64,000 nt of DNA from assembly GCA_041739345.1 (NCBI GenBank), contig JBGSNZ010000021.1, positions 248,001 to 312,000 on the forward strand, read 5' to 3'. Positions 8,146 through 16,222 of this stretch are shown one piece after another (position 1 is the first letter of the stretch; each line of letters opens with the position of its first letter). The stretch comes from DIGJ01 sp041739345. GTDB lineage: Bacteria; Bacillota; Clostridia; Lachnospirales; Lachnospiraceae. The translations under genes were made by a program, and so were the position numbers. The notes beneath the pieces are model-generated. The model was given only the letters and a program-made list of their open reading frames with translations, did no database searches and was not told the DNA's origin.

Positions 8146-9684
8146 ATGAATAAAAAAAAAGTATTAGTTGGTAGCCCGGTATATCAAAAACCAAAAATTT
8201 TAGAGGAATTTCTAAGTTCACTAAAAAATCTAAGCAGGAATACTATTTCTATAGATTATATGTTTGTTGATGACAATGTCGATGAAAAATCTAGCCAGCT
8301 GCTAACTGACTTTGAAAGAGACGAATCAAAGGTTATTATCATTCATGGTAAAGAACTAGGAATCTATGAGTGCAATGATGAATCACATCAATGGGATGAT
8401 AGCTTGATGTTAAAGGTAGCAAATTACAAAAATTCCATAATTGATTATTTTATAGAAAATAATTATGACTATCTGTTTTTTGTAGATTCCGATTTGATTT
8501 TACATCCTAATTTGATAGAGCATCTTAAAATTGCAGAAAAGGATATAATCTCAGAAATATTTTGGAGTCAATGGCATATCAATAGACCTTTTGAACCGAA
8601 TGTTTGGATGTTTGACGAATATGATTTGGTACCTAAGAGATTAGGCGAAGTCTTAAGTGATAAAGAGATGGGAATACGAGAAACTAAGTTTTTAAACCAG
8701 CTTAGGATACCAGGCGTGTATGAAGTAGGCGGACTGGGAGCCTGTACATTGCTAAGTAGAGATTCATTGATGAAAGGCGTTAGTTTTAAACCAATTAAAA
8801 ACTTAACGATACATGGGGAAGACCGATTTTTCTGTATACGTGCAGCTGTACTTGGAATTGACCTTTTCGTTGATACTCATTATCCAGCATACCATATCTA
8901 TAGAGAACAAGACTTAGCTGGCGTAAAAGATTATGTAAAAGACTGCGAGGATGACCTAGCTTTCGTACGTCAATATAAAGAAGACGGAAATAAAATCACT
9001 CTTTCCATGATAGTGAAAAATGAAGCAGGACGTTATCTGAAAGAGGTATTAGAAAGTTTGAAGGGACACATTGATAATGCTGTTATTATCGATGACGGAA
9101 GCAGTGATAACACAATAAATATGTGTAGAGAAATACTAGAAGAAATTCCAGTGCATATTATAAAAAATGATAAATCTATGTTTGTGAGTGAGGATGAACT
9201 TAGGAAAAAGCAATGGAATGAAACTATAAAAACAAATCCTGATTGGATTTTAAACCTTGATGCGGATGAAATATTAGAAGAAAATTTTTGGCAAAATGCG
9301 CAAAAACTCATTGATAAACGGGATTATGATTTTTATTGCTTTAGACTATATGATATGTGGAATAAAACTCAATATCGAGAGGATAAATATTGGAATGCAC
9401 ATAGCATTTATAGACCATTTTTAATGAGATATCAACCTGGTTTTAAATATATATGGAATGAAGCAGCACAACATTGCGGAAGATTTCCTATGAATACGTC
9501 ATCCTTTCCAAAGGCATCATCAGAATGCAGAGTGAAACATCTTGGATGGGCAACGCAGGCTGATCGAGCAGAAAAGTATAAAAGGTATCAGCTTTTAGAT
9601 TCCGATGCAATATTTGGAGTTAAGGAACAGTATGATTCAATCTTGGATACTAATCCAAATTTAGTGGAATGGGATGAGGATTAA
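8146..9684 (+). CDS. Two-domain glycosyltransferase (GT2-like)
   Basis: A 512-residue cytosolic protein. The first domain (about 1-270) has a GT-A-type start, KVLVGSPVYQKP, with an acidic DSD motif at 114-116. The second (about 285-420) is a classical GT2 domain: LSMIVKNEAGRYLKEVLESL, then VIIDDGSSDNT and LDADE, the metal- and sugar-nucleotide-binding motif. No membrane segment is seen. ATG 8146 is preferred over the in-frame TTG at 8137 because AAGGAGA (8128-8134) suits only 8146. The next gene is another GT-like protein five bases on, then a UDP-GlcNAc 2-epimerase, which suggests a glycan or protein-glycosylation role. Acceptor and donor are unknown. Confidence 0.82.
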   Translation: MNKKKVLVGSPVYQKPKILEEFLSSLKNLSRNTISIDYMFVDDNVDEKSSQLLTDFERDESKVIIIHGKELGIYECNDESHQWDDSLMLKVANYKNSIIDYFIENNYDYLFFVDSDLILHPNLIEHLKIAEKDIISEIFWSQWHINRPFEPNVWMFDEYDLVPKRLGEVLSDKEMGIRETKFLNQLRIPGVYEVGGLGACTLLSRDSLMKGVSFKPIKNLTIHGEDRFFCIRAAVLGIDLFVDTHYPAYHIYREQDLAGVKDYVKDCEDDLAFVRQYKEDGNKITLSMIVKNEAGRYLKEVLESLKGHIDNAVIIDDGSSDNTINMCREILEEIPVHIIKNDKSMFVSEDELRKKQWNETIKTNPDWILNLDADEILEENFWQNAQKLIDKRDYDFYCFRLYDMWNKTQYREDKYWNAHSIYRPFLMRYQPGFKYIWNEAAQHCGRFPMNTSSFPKASSECRVKHLGWATQADRAEKYKRYQLLDSDAIFGVKEQYDSILDTNPNLVEWDED

Positions 9685-9689
9685 ATAAA

Positions 9690-10937
9690 ATGAAAATTGA
9701 AAAAAAGAAGTTAAATGTGGGAGTAGGCTTTGTTACAGGACGAAAAAACTTTAAAAATGTTGTAAAAACATATGTCGATAACTGGAATCAATCTGGACTT
9801 ATTGATAATAAAAAAATTGCGATTCACCTGTTTGTCGCTTACGATTTAAAATATTATAGTACAAAGGTAAGCGATTATAAAATTACAGACGATGAGATAC
9901 TGACATTGGTGGATTCAGCTTATTATCTAGGAAATTCTGCAATAACAAATGAAGTACAATATCTGGTAGAAAAAGATGTTATTACTTTAAAAGAGGCTAA
10001 ACTGATATTTGGTGAAGGCTATGCGATGAAAAGAAATGCAGTTTTATATTTTGCTTTAAAAAACAAAATGGACTATCTCATTTTCCTTGATGACGACGAA
10101 TATCCAATCGCAACGATTAAAATTAATAACAGTATTGTTTGGAAAGGTCAAGAAGTTTTATCAACGCATATTAACAATATTAAATATGCTGATATGACAC
10201 ATGGGCATCATTGCGGTTATATTTCTCCAATACCTCAGTTGGATTTCAACGAAAAGCTTTCAGAAGATGAGTTTAGAATTTTTATTGAGTCTATAAGCAA
10301 TGATATTATTAACTGGGATTCAATAAAAGAAAAAATGAATGATGGCGGCGTTACATATGCCGACCTTGATATTATTAATAATGACACGATTGAAACAGTG
10401 AAAGAAGTAAATGGGATGAAATTTATTTCGGGTGCTAATTTGGGATTTAACCTCAAAAATCTTGATAAATTATTTCCGTTTTATAACCCACCGGGAGCAA
10501 GAGGAGAAGATACGTTCTTAAGTACCTGCATCGGTGAATGTGATATAAGAAAAGTTCCTTGCTACACCTTCCACGACGGTTTCTCTAATTATGAGCATTT
10601 ACTGCTAGGAGTTCTTCCTAACAAATTAAAAGCTTTGAAAGCGGATTCAGGAGCTATTACAACAAGATTTTTAAAAGCTTCGATAGGCTGGATTCGATAC
10701 AAGCCGCTTTTGCTTTATATTACTCAAAGAGATAATTATGAAGCTGAAATTAAAAAAATGAAAGAAGACTTAAATATCGTTATTCCAAAGATTTGTGATT
10801 ATTTTGGGAATGATGAATTTAAAAATATATTAGAGGAACTTGAATTTTATCATACACATGTAGAACAACACTATAAAGATTTTGAAGATACAAAGTCAGC
10901 ATGGTTGAAGATGATTAAGTTTCTAAAGATAAATTAA
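9690..10937 (+). CDS. Glycosyltransferase-like protein of unknown specificity
   Basis: A 415-residue soluble protein, cotranscribed with the preceding glycosyltransferase (five-base gap). It opens with VGVGFVTGRKNFKNVVKTYVDNW and has LIFLDDDEYP at 131-139, where DDDE resembles the DxD metal site of GT-A enzymes. A later GARGEDTFLSTCIG segment resembles the G-x-x-G-E-D acceptor-side motif of GT2-like enzymes. I cannot assign it to a named family. The shared features with the upstream enzyme suggest that both act on one glycan, perhaps surface or flagellar. Confidence 0.6.
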   Translation: MKIEKKKLNVGVGFVTGRKNFKNVVKTYVDNWNQSGLIDNKKIAIHLFVAYDLKYYSTKVSDYKITDDEILTLVDSAYYLGNSAITNEVQYLVEKDVITLKEAKLIFGEGYAMKRNAVLYFALKNKMDYLIFLDDDEYPIATIKINNSIVWKGQEVLSTHINNIKYADMTHGHHCGYISPIPQLDFNEKLSEDEFRIFIESISNDIINWDSIKEKMNDGGVTYADLDIINNDTIETVKEVNGMKFISGANLGFNLKNLDKLFPFYNPPGARGEDTFLSTCIGECDIRKVPCYTFHDGFSNYEHLLLGVLPNKLKALKADSGAITTRFLKASIGWIRYKPLLLYITQRDNYEAEIKKMKEDLNIVIPKICDYFGNDEFKNILEELEFYHTHVEQHYKDFEDTKSAWLKMIKFLKIN

Positions 10938-11006
10938 ATTATAACAAAAATGAAATCAAATTTAAGTGACACATGATTTGATAATTTAAAAGGAGTGAAT
11001 ATCAGA

Positions 11007-12113
11007 GTGAAAACTGTTATGCTGGTCTTTGGTACGCGTCCCGAGGCAATTAAGATGTGCCCATTGGTGAATGAATTGAAGACACGAGAAAATATAAAAA
11101 CAATAGTCTGTGTATCTGGACAGCATCGTCAAATGTTAGACCAGGTATTGAATGCTTTTAACGTAATACCTGATTATGACTTGTCCATCATGCAGGACAA
11201 GCAGACGTTATTTGATATAACAACGAATATTCTTAATCGCATTAAAGGTATTTTGGATAAAGTTAAGCCTGATGTAGTATTAGTACACGGTGACACTTCT
11301 ACTACTTTTGTAACTGCTCTGGCTTGCTACTACTTGCAAATTTCGGTTGGACATATTGAGGCAGGGCTTAGGACTTATAATATTTATTCCCCATACCCTG
11401 AAGAATTCAATCGTCAGGCAGTTGGAATCATAGCGAAATATAATTTTGCACCGACAGAATTATCTAAGAATAACTTAGTCAACGAAGGAAAAGATTCCAC
11501 AACGATATATGTGACTGGAAACACTGCGATAGATGCACTAAATACTACGGTGCGAAAAGATTATGCACACGAGCAACTCTCATGGACAAAAGACAGCAGA
11601 CTCATCATGTTGACTGCTCATCGGAGAGAAAATATTGGTGAACCACTTAACAACATGTTCAAAGCAATAAAGAGAATTGTCGATGAAACACCGGATATCA
11701 AGGTAATCTATCCAATACACATGAACCCAGTCATAAGGGAAGCTGCCAATACAATCTTTTGCAATCATGATAGGATAAGAATAATTGAACCGCTAGATGT
11801 TTTGGATTTCCACAATTTCCTTGCAAGATGTTACTTGATATTAACGGATAGTGGTGGGATACAAGAAGAAGCTCCAAGTCTAGGCAAACCAGTTCTAGTT
11901 ATGCGTGATACAACAGAACGACCGGAGGGTATAGCTGCTGGCACTCTAAAACTGGTTGGAACGGATGAAGAAGTTATCTATAAAACCTTTAAACTACTCC
12001 TTGAAGATAAAATGGAGTATACAAAAATGAGCCATGCAAGTAATCCGTATGGTGATGGGCATGCAAGTGAAAGAATAGCTGATATTTTAGAAGAAAAAGT
12101 ATATGGAATTTGA
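11007..12113 (+). CDS. wecB: UDP-N-acetylglucosamine 2-epimerase (non-hydrolysing)
   Basis: A 368-residue enzyme converting UDP-GlcNAc to UDP-ManNAc. Visible family motifs, in order, are FGTRPEAIKM, SGQHRQML, HGDTSTTF, GHIEAGLRT, PEEFNRQ, TAHRRENIG and SGGIQEEAPSLGKPVLVMRD. The GTG at 11007 is chosen because AGGAG (10991-10995) is well spaced from it. The in-frame GTG at 10995 overlaps the ribosome site. It follows the two glycosyltransferase-like genes and is followed by a terminator, so UDP-ManNAc (or ManNAcA-type) units may feed the glycan built by those enzymes. Length and motifs fit the family fully. Confidence 0.95.
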   Translation: MKTVMLVFGTRPEAIKMCPLVNELKTRENIKTIVCVSGQHRQMLDQVLNAFNVIPDYDLSIMQDKQTLFDITTNILNRIKGILDKVKPDVVLVHGDTSTTFVTALACYYLQISVGHIEAGLRTYNIYSPYPEEFNRQAVGIIAKYNFAPTELSKNNLVNEGKDSTTIYVTGNTAIDALNTTVRKDYAHEQLSWTKDSRLIMLTAHRRENIGEPLNNMFKAIKRIVDETPDIKVIYPIHMNPVIREAANTIFCNHDRIRIIEPLDVLDFHNFLARCYLILTDSGGIQEEAPSLGKPVLVMRDTTERPEGIAAGTLKLVGTDEEVIYKTFKLLLEDKMEYTKMSHASNPYGDGHASERIADILEEKVYGI

Positions 12114-12208
12114 ATTACCACCACTATATTTACTGGAATGTAGTTTGCCCCGCCTTTTTTCGTCTGGAAACAGATGGAAATTTTTGTCTATTTATTGCCA
12201 GAATCGCT

Positions 12209-12248
12209 GCCGACTGAGATTGGTTAATCATCTCAGCTGGCTTTTTTG
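12209..12248 (+). terminator. Terminator after the epimerase gene
   Basis: GCCGACTGAGAT and ATCTCAGCTGGC form a stem with two internal mismatches, followed by TTTTTTG. The 301-bp gap 12114-12414 contains only this and the promoter at 12305. Confidence 0.8.
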
Positions 12249-12304
12249 TTATTTTTTTATCTGCAAATGAAAATTCAAAAGAGAATTATGCATGAAGAAT
12301 AATG

Positions 12305-12333
12305 TTGAAATTTAGGTGATTTACTAGTACTAT
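12305..12333 (+). promoter_or_regulatory. Promoter of the EAL protein gene
   Basis: TTGAAA (12305-12310), a 17-bp spacer and TACTAT (12328-12333) lie about 80 bp before the start codon. GGAGG (12402-12406) is the ribosome site. Confidence 0.55.
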
Positions 12334-12414
12334 TTATCTATAACGATAGTTATACATAAAATATTTTTAATATGCATATCCGAATGATAATCACAATACA
12401 AGGAGGTATAGCTG

Positions 12415-14739
12415 ATGAGTAAGAAATTATTTTTATCAGTAGTGACATTGATTTATATTATATATGTATATGCCATCACAATAAACAATAATATGATTGG
12501 CGATATTCTGTCACCAATTATAATGCTTATTATTTCTGGTTATATTTTCTATGGGTATGTGATTCAACAAAAAGGAAGAGTTTTAAAGTGGAATGGTTGT
12601 TGTATGACATTAGCTGTTTTTTCGTGGTGTATCTGTGACTTTCTGTGGGGAATACAGGCGCAGATTTTGCATACGAATCCAGATGATTTTTTTGTTACGC
12701 TGTACGGATATTCTTTAACAAATCTTTTTTTATTTCTTACGATAGTAATATCTGGCTATCAGGATTTTAAAAGAATAAATAAAATACAGGCACTACTAGA
12801 TGCGTTAATAGTATCGATATGTGTTACAGTCCTCCTTTGGCTATTTGTTTTTGAACAGAGTAACGAAAAAATCCTTGTGATTTTGTCTGATCCTGTATCC
12901 ATGGTTTCAATGATTTTGGATGTTATTATATATGCATGGATAAATGTATGGGCATTTTCTACAAGAACGATAAAACCACCGCTTTATATCAGGTTGTTAG
13001 TAACAGGTGGATTGATTTTTGCGATTACAGACTTTATATATTACTATTTTTATTTCTATTCCATTTATGAGCCAAATTCATGGATTGATGGATCTTATGT
13101 ACTTGCGTTTAGTTTTATGGCAATATCGGTTTTGGCTAAGGAAAGATCAAAGCCAGTGCCATCTCCTGTAGCATCCCCCAATAAAGCAAGATATAAGATG
13201 GGATTTGAAATCTTTATTTTATTAGCGCCGATCGTTGTTTTTCTTTTCAAAAGAAGCCAACTACAATATTTCATTCTACTAATTGTATCCTTATTAATAT
13301 ACTATGTACTTATTAACTATACACAAAAAAACATTTTTAAGGAAAAGTTACTTGAAATAGAAAAAAGAAATGTATCGGAATTAGAAAAAAAGGTTGAGAA
13401 ACGTACGGATGAAATCTTTCGGATATTAAACACGGATTTTTTGACAGGCTTAAATAGCAGAAGATATTTTGAATTAAAATTATTAGAAGAAATTAGTAAT
13501 ATCAAAACAGATGAACAGGTTGCATTACTATACATAGATCAGAACAAATCAAAAGCAATTAAGTATTTATATGGGAAAGATACGGCAGAGAATCTACTTA
13601 AAAAGTTAGCAGAAGCAATTAATCAGGTATCAGTCGTGCATAAGGGTATTCTTGCTGCTTATGGAGATGACGTATTTGTGATAATGTTAACAGGGCATGG
13701 TGTTTATGATGACGCTGGAAGGTTAGCAGAAGAGATTATAAGTCGATGTAATGACTTGTTTTTTGTAGATAATCATGCAATCCGGGTCACTCTAAATATT
13801 GGGATTTCGTGTTATCCGCGAGATACCTTTAGTAATAACGATTTAATTAAAAATGCTGATATTGCTATGATACAGGCTAGAACGAAAGGCTTTAATCAAA
13901 TCCAGGTATATAATGAGAAAATAGGAAATCTTACACACAGCAGACACCGAATTGAAATGCAACTAAAAAAAGTGGTATTTGACAAGGAATTTCAACTATA
14001 TTATCAACCACAAGTATATTGTCAAAATGGAACCTTATGTGGATTTGAAGCATTGATTCGATGGTATGAAGGAGGAAAGGCGTTTATATCACCATTAGAT
14101 TTTATTCCAATTGCAGAAGAAATAGGATTGATTGTACCATTGGGATATTGGATTATGGAAACCGCCGCAAAACAATATGCCGCCTGGAAGAAAGAAACTG
14201 GGATCGATTATAGAATATCCGTTAATGTATCGTCAAAACAGTTGATTGAAGTGGATTTTATTCAACGATTACATGATATTTTAGATAAGTATAACATTGC
14301 ACCTGAAATGTTTGAACTAGAGATAACGGAGAGCTATCAGATTGAGAACAGTATTAATATATTAGAAACTCTTCATGGAATTAAAAAGCTCGGCGTTTCT
14401 ATTGCAATTGATGATTTTGGGACGGGGTATTCCTCTTTATACTATTTGAAAAACATTCCGACGGATCGTATAAAGATTGCAAAGGAGTTAATTGATAATA
14501 TAGAAAATGATGTGTATTCTAATTCGATCATACAAATGGCAATATCTGTTGCAAAGGTAAAGGGTATTAAGATAATTGCAGAAGGTGTTGAAACAAAGGA
14601 ACAGTTAGATTGCTTGCGGGAATTAGGTTGTGATGAAATTCAGGGATACTATTTTTCAAAACCTATTCCGGCGGATGAAATTGAAAAAAATTGGCTTAAT
14701 AGAAAGTATTCTGATGGAAGAATAGAAAGCAAAGAGTAG
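12415..14739 (+). CDS. Membrane-bound GGDEF-EAL protein, predicted c-di-GMP phosphodiesterase
   Basis: A 774-residue protein. The first ~310 residues contain about eight hydrophobic helices, then a short coiled coil (LEIEKRNVSELEKKVEKR), a GGDEF domain and an EAL domain. The GGDEF active-site loop reads AYGDDVF (~416) instead of GGDEF and the substrate-binding region is altered, so cyclase activity is probably lost. The EAL domain keeps FEALIRW (~542), NVSSKQL, EITES, IDDFGTGYSSL (~667), AEGVET and EIQGYYFSKP. Its metal and catalytic residues are therefore intact and it should degrade c-di-GMP. The eight-helix sensor may detect a membrane or small-molecule signal. A YwbE-like gene follows. 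Confidence 0.9.
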   Translation: MSKKLFLSVVTLIYIIYVYAITINNNMIGDILSPIIMLIISGYIFYGYVIQQKGRVLKWNGCCMTLAVFSWCICDFLWGIQAQILHTNPDDFFVTLYGYSLTNLFLFLTIVISGYQDFKRINKIQALLDALIVSICVTVLLWLFVFEQSNEKILVILSDPVSMVSMILDVIIYAWINVWAFSTRTIKPPLYIRLLVTGGLIFAITDFIYYYFYFYSIYEPNSWIDGSYVLAFSFMAISVLAKERSKPVPSPVASPNKARYKMGFEIFILLAPIVVFLFKRSQLQYFILLIVSLLIYYVLINYTQKNIFKEKLLEIEKRNVSELEKKVEKRTDEIFRILNTDFLTGLNSRRYFELKLLEEISNIKTDEQVALLYIDQNKSKAIKYLYGKDTAENLLKKLAEAINQVSVVHKGILAAYGDDVFVIMLTGHGVYDDAGRLAEEIISRCNDLFFVDNHAIRVTLNIGISCYPRDTFSNNDLIKNADIAMIQARTKGFNQIQVYNEKIGNLTHSRHRIEMQLKKVVFDKEFQLYYQPQVYCQNGTLCGFEALIRWYEGGKAFISPLDFIPIAEEIGLIVPLGYWIMETAAKQYAAWKKETGIDYRISVNVSSKQLIEVDFIQRLHDILDKYNIAPEMFELEITESYQIENSINILETLHGIKKLGVSIAIDDFGTGYSSLYYLKNIPTDRIKIAKELIDNIENDVYSNSIIQMAISVAKVKGIKIIAEGVETKEQLDCLRELGCDEIQGYYFSKPIPADEIEKNWLNRKYSDGRIESKE

Positions 14740-14760
14740 AATAAGAATGGAGTAGAAAGA

Positions 14761-14949
14761 ATGGATGGAACAGTTAGAAGTAACATTAAAATAGGAGCGA
14801 CGGTAAAGGTTGTGCAGAAACAAGACCAAAGAACCGGTAAGCTTACGGAAGGAATAGTGCAGAAAATCCTTACAAATTCTCAGAATCATCCAAGGGGCAT
14901 CAAGGTGATGCTGGATGGTGGAATTGTAGGGAGAGTTCAGGAACTATAA
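14761..14949 (+). CDS. ywbE: YwbE family protein
   Basis: A 62-residue protein matching the YwbE (DUF2196) family. It has the typical GATVKVVQKQDQRTGKLTEG start and an RGIKVMLDGGIVGRVQEL end, a compact KOW/SH3-like beta fold. Function is unknown. The family is widespread and nearly always 60-70 residues long, so the gene is complete. It lies 21 bases downstream of the EAL gene and ends at a terminator, so the two probably share a transcript. Confidence 0.88.
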   Translation: MDGTVRSNIKIGATVKVVQKQDQRTGKLTEGIVQKILTNSQNHPRGIKVMLDGGIVGRVQEL

Positions 14950-14967
14950 TAGTCAATATATCAGGGT

Positions 14968-14998
14968 TAGCACCACTCATAGAGTGGTGCTATTTTTG
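14968..14998 (+). terminator. Terminator after ywbE
   Basis: TAGCACCACTC (14968-14978) and GAGTGGTGCTA (14982-14992) form a perfect 11-bp stem with an ATA loop, followed by TTTTT. Confidence 0.92.
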
Positions 14999-15008
14999 TG
15001 AAAAACCA

Positions 15009-15377
15009 TTATATTAGCTTTTCAACATGTCGTTTTATGGCTTCGAAACTCTTCTTACTAATAACATGCTCCATTCTGCAAGCATCATCAGTGGCTGTAT
15101 CTTTATCAACACCCAATCTTTCTAACCAAGAAGATAGAAGTTTGTGTCTTTCGTATATCATTTCAGCAATTTCTTTTCCAGATTGCGTGAGATAAATCCA
15201 TCCATCAGCCGTTACTGTTATATAGTTATTTTCGCGTAGGTTTTTCATGGCAACGCTAACACTTGATTTTTTAAAATTAAGTTCTCCAGCAATGTCAACT
15301 GCTCGGACAACTGGTAGTGATTGGCTTAATACTAAAATGGTTTCTAAATAGTTTTCTGATGATTCATGTATAGTCAT
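15009..15377 (-). CDS. DtxR/MntR-family metal-dependent repressor (first copy)
   Basis: A 122-residue protein on the minus strand. An N-terminal winged helix (SENYLETILVL, then VVRAVDIAGELNFKKSSVSVAMKNL and the wing YITVTADGWIYL) is followed by the dimer/metal domain. Candidate metal ligands are in ERHKLL and in ACRMEHVIS (Cys, Glu, His). There is no C-terminal SH3 domain, so the length is that of short DtxR proteins. It is divergent from feoAAB. The strong RGTTAG-N6-CTAACY box sits over the feo promoter, so this protein is the prime candidate for binding it under iron repletion. Confidence 0.9.
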   Translation of the reverse strand: MTIHESSENYLETILVLSQSLPVVRAVDIAGELNFKKSSVSVAMKNLRENNYITVTADGWIYLTQSGKEIAEMIYERHKLLSSWLERLGVDKDTATDDACRMEHVISKKSFEAIKRHVEKLI

Positions 15378-15590
15378 AAGATCTCCTTCCGTTAATTGAG
15401 ACGAATTGCAATTCCAAAAGTTGTCTATCCTATACTAAAGTACAAATTATTAAAAAGTACAGTTAGCTTAATAGAACTTGAGTAAGTATAACATATATTT
15501 TTACTATTTACAAACAAATAGAGACTGACAATGAGAATTTTCGTGAGATGAATAATTGCACTTATTGAGAAAATTTAATCAATAAAGTTC

Positions 15591-15623
15591 TTGACGGCTA
15601 ATAGAGGTTAGAGTATACTAACC
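15591..15623 (+). promoter_or_regulatory. feo promoter with DtxR-like iron box 1
   Basis: TTGACG (15591-15596), a 17-bp spacer and TATACT (15614-15619) form the promoter. GGTTAG (15606-15611), AGTATA and CTAACC (15618-15623) form an 18-bp palindromic box with the -10 inside it. The geometry is ideal for repression by a DtxR-family protein. Three related boxes occur at 16132, 23507 and 24255. Confidence 0.85.
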
Positions 15624-15634
15624 ATAGAGCTAAA

Positions 15635-15649
15635 TGAAAATCATTATCA
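15635..15649 (+). promoter_or_regulatory. Fur-box-like sequence in the feo leader
   Basis: TGAAAATCATTATCA resembles the right two-thirds of the classic Fur box (GATAATGATAATCATTATC). It lies just downstream of the DtxR-like box, in the transcribed leader. A Fur-like gene is encoded at the end of this operon. Similarity is by eye only. Confidence 0.4.
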
Positions 15650-15673
15650 TAAAAAGAAAGAGGATGAGATAAG

Positions 15674-15883
15674 ATGCCTTTAACAATGGTTAAACCTGGC
15701 GAACCTAATATGATAAAAAAGGTTGGAGGAAAAGAAGAAACAAGAAGATTTTTGGAGAATCTTGGATTTATAGCTGGTGGAATGGTTACTGTGGTATCCG
15801 AAATTGGCGGCAATATGATCGTGAATGTAAAAGATTCTAGAGTGGCAATCGGAAAAGACATGGCAAATAAAATATTGATTTAA
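15674..15883 (+). CDS. feoA: FeoA domain protein, ferrous iron transport accessory (first of two)
   Basis: A 69-residue SH3-like FeoA domain. It has LTMVKPGEPNMIKKVGGKEE at the start, RFLENLGFIAGGMVTVVSEIGGNMIVNVKDSRVAIGKDMA in the core, and a hydrophobic last strand. FeoA proteins stimulate FeoB at the cytoplasmic face. It is the first gene of a feoA-feoA-feoB operon under the DtxR-like box. Twin FeoA proteins before FeoB are common in Clostridia. This copy is more divergent than the next one. Confidence 0.92.
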   Translation: MPLTMVKPGEPNMIKKVGGKEETRRFLENLGFIAGGMVTVVSEIGGNMIVNVKDSRVAIGKDMANKILI

Positions 15884-15894
15884 AAGGAGCAGAT

Positions 15895-16116
15895 ATGAAA
15901 ACTTTAAAAGAAGTATCGTGTGGAGAAGCTGTAAAAGTTAAGAAGTTAACTGGAGAAGGCCCTATAAAAAGACGAATTATGGATATGGGAATTACAAAAG
16001 GTGTTGATGTATTTGTTAGAAAAGTTGCACCATTAGGGGATCCTATTGAAGTTACCGTAAGAGGATATGAATTATCACTTCGTAAAGCGGATGCTGGAAT
16101 GATTGAGGTAGAGTAA
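15895..16116 (+). CDS. feoA: FeoA domain protein, ferrous iron transport accessory (second)
   Basis: A 73-residue FeoA domain starting 11 bases after the first. It shows the canonical order: LKEVSCGEAVKVKKLTGEG, then IKRRIMDMGITKGVDVFVRKVAPLGDPIEVTVRGYELSLR. The M-D-x-G-(I/L)-x-x-G and G-D-P-x-(E/V)-(V/I)-x-x-(R/K)-G signatures are clear. It likely docks with the FeoB G-domain. GGAG upstream supports the start. Another iron-box-like palindrome follows it at 16132. Confidence 0.94.
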   Translation: MKTLKEVSCGEAVKVKKLTGEGPIKRRIMDMGITKGVDVFVRKVAPLGDPIEVTVRGYELSLRKADAGMIEVE

Positions 16117-16131
16117 TTTTTTTTGAACATA

Positions 16132-16149
16132 GGTTAGAATAGGCTAACT
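16132..16149 (+). promoter_or_regulatory. DtxR-like iron box 2, between feoA and feoB
   Basis: GGTTAG-AATAGG-CTAACT has the same 6-6-6 layout as box 1. No convincing -35/-10 pair overlaps it, so it may be an internal operator, a roadblock site, or serve a weak feoB promoter. Confidence 0.65.
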
Positions 16150-16222
16150 GAAATCCGAAAAAATGGACGCAGGATAGAAACGACGAACAATATTAGCCAA
16201 TGTGGCAGGAGGAGATTAAGAA

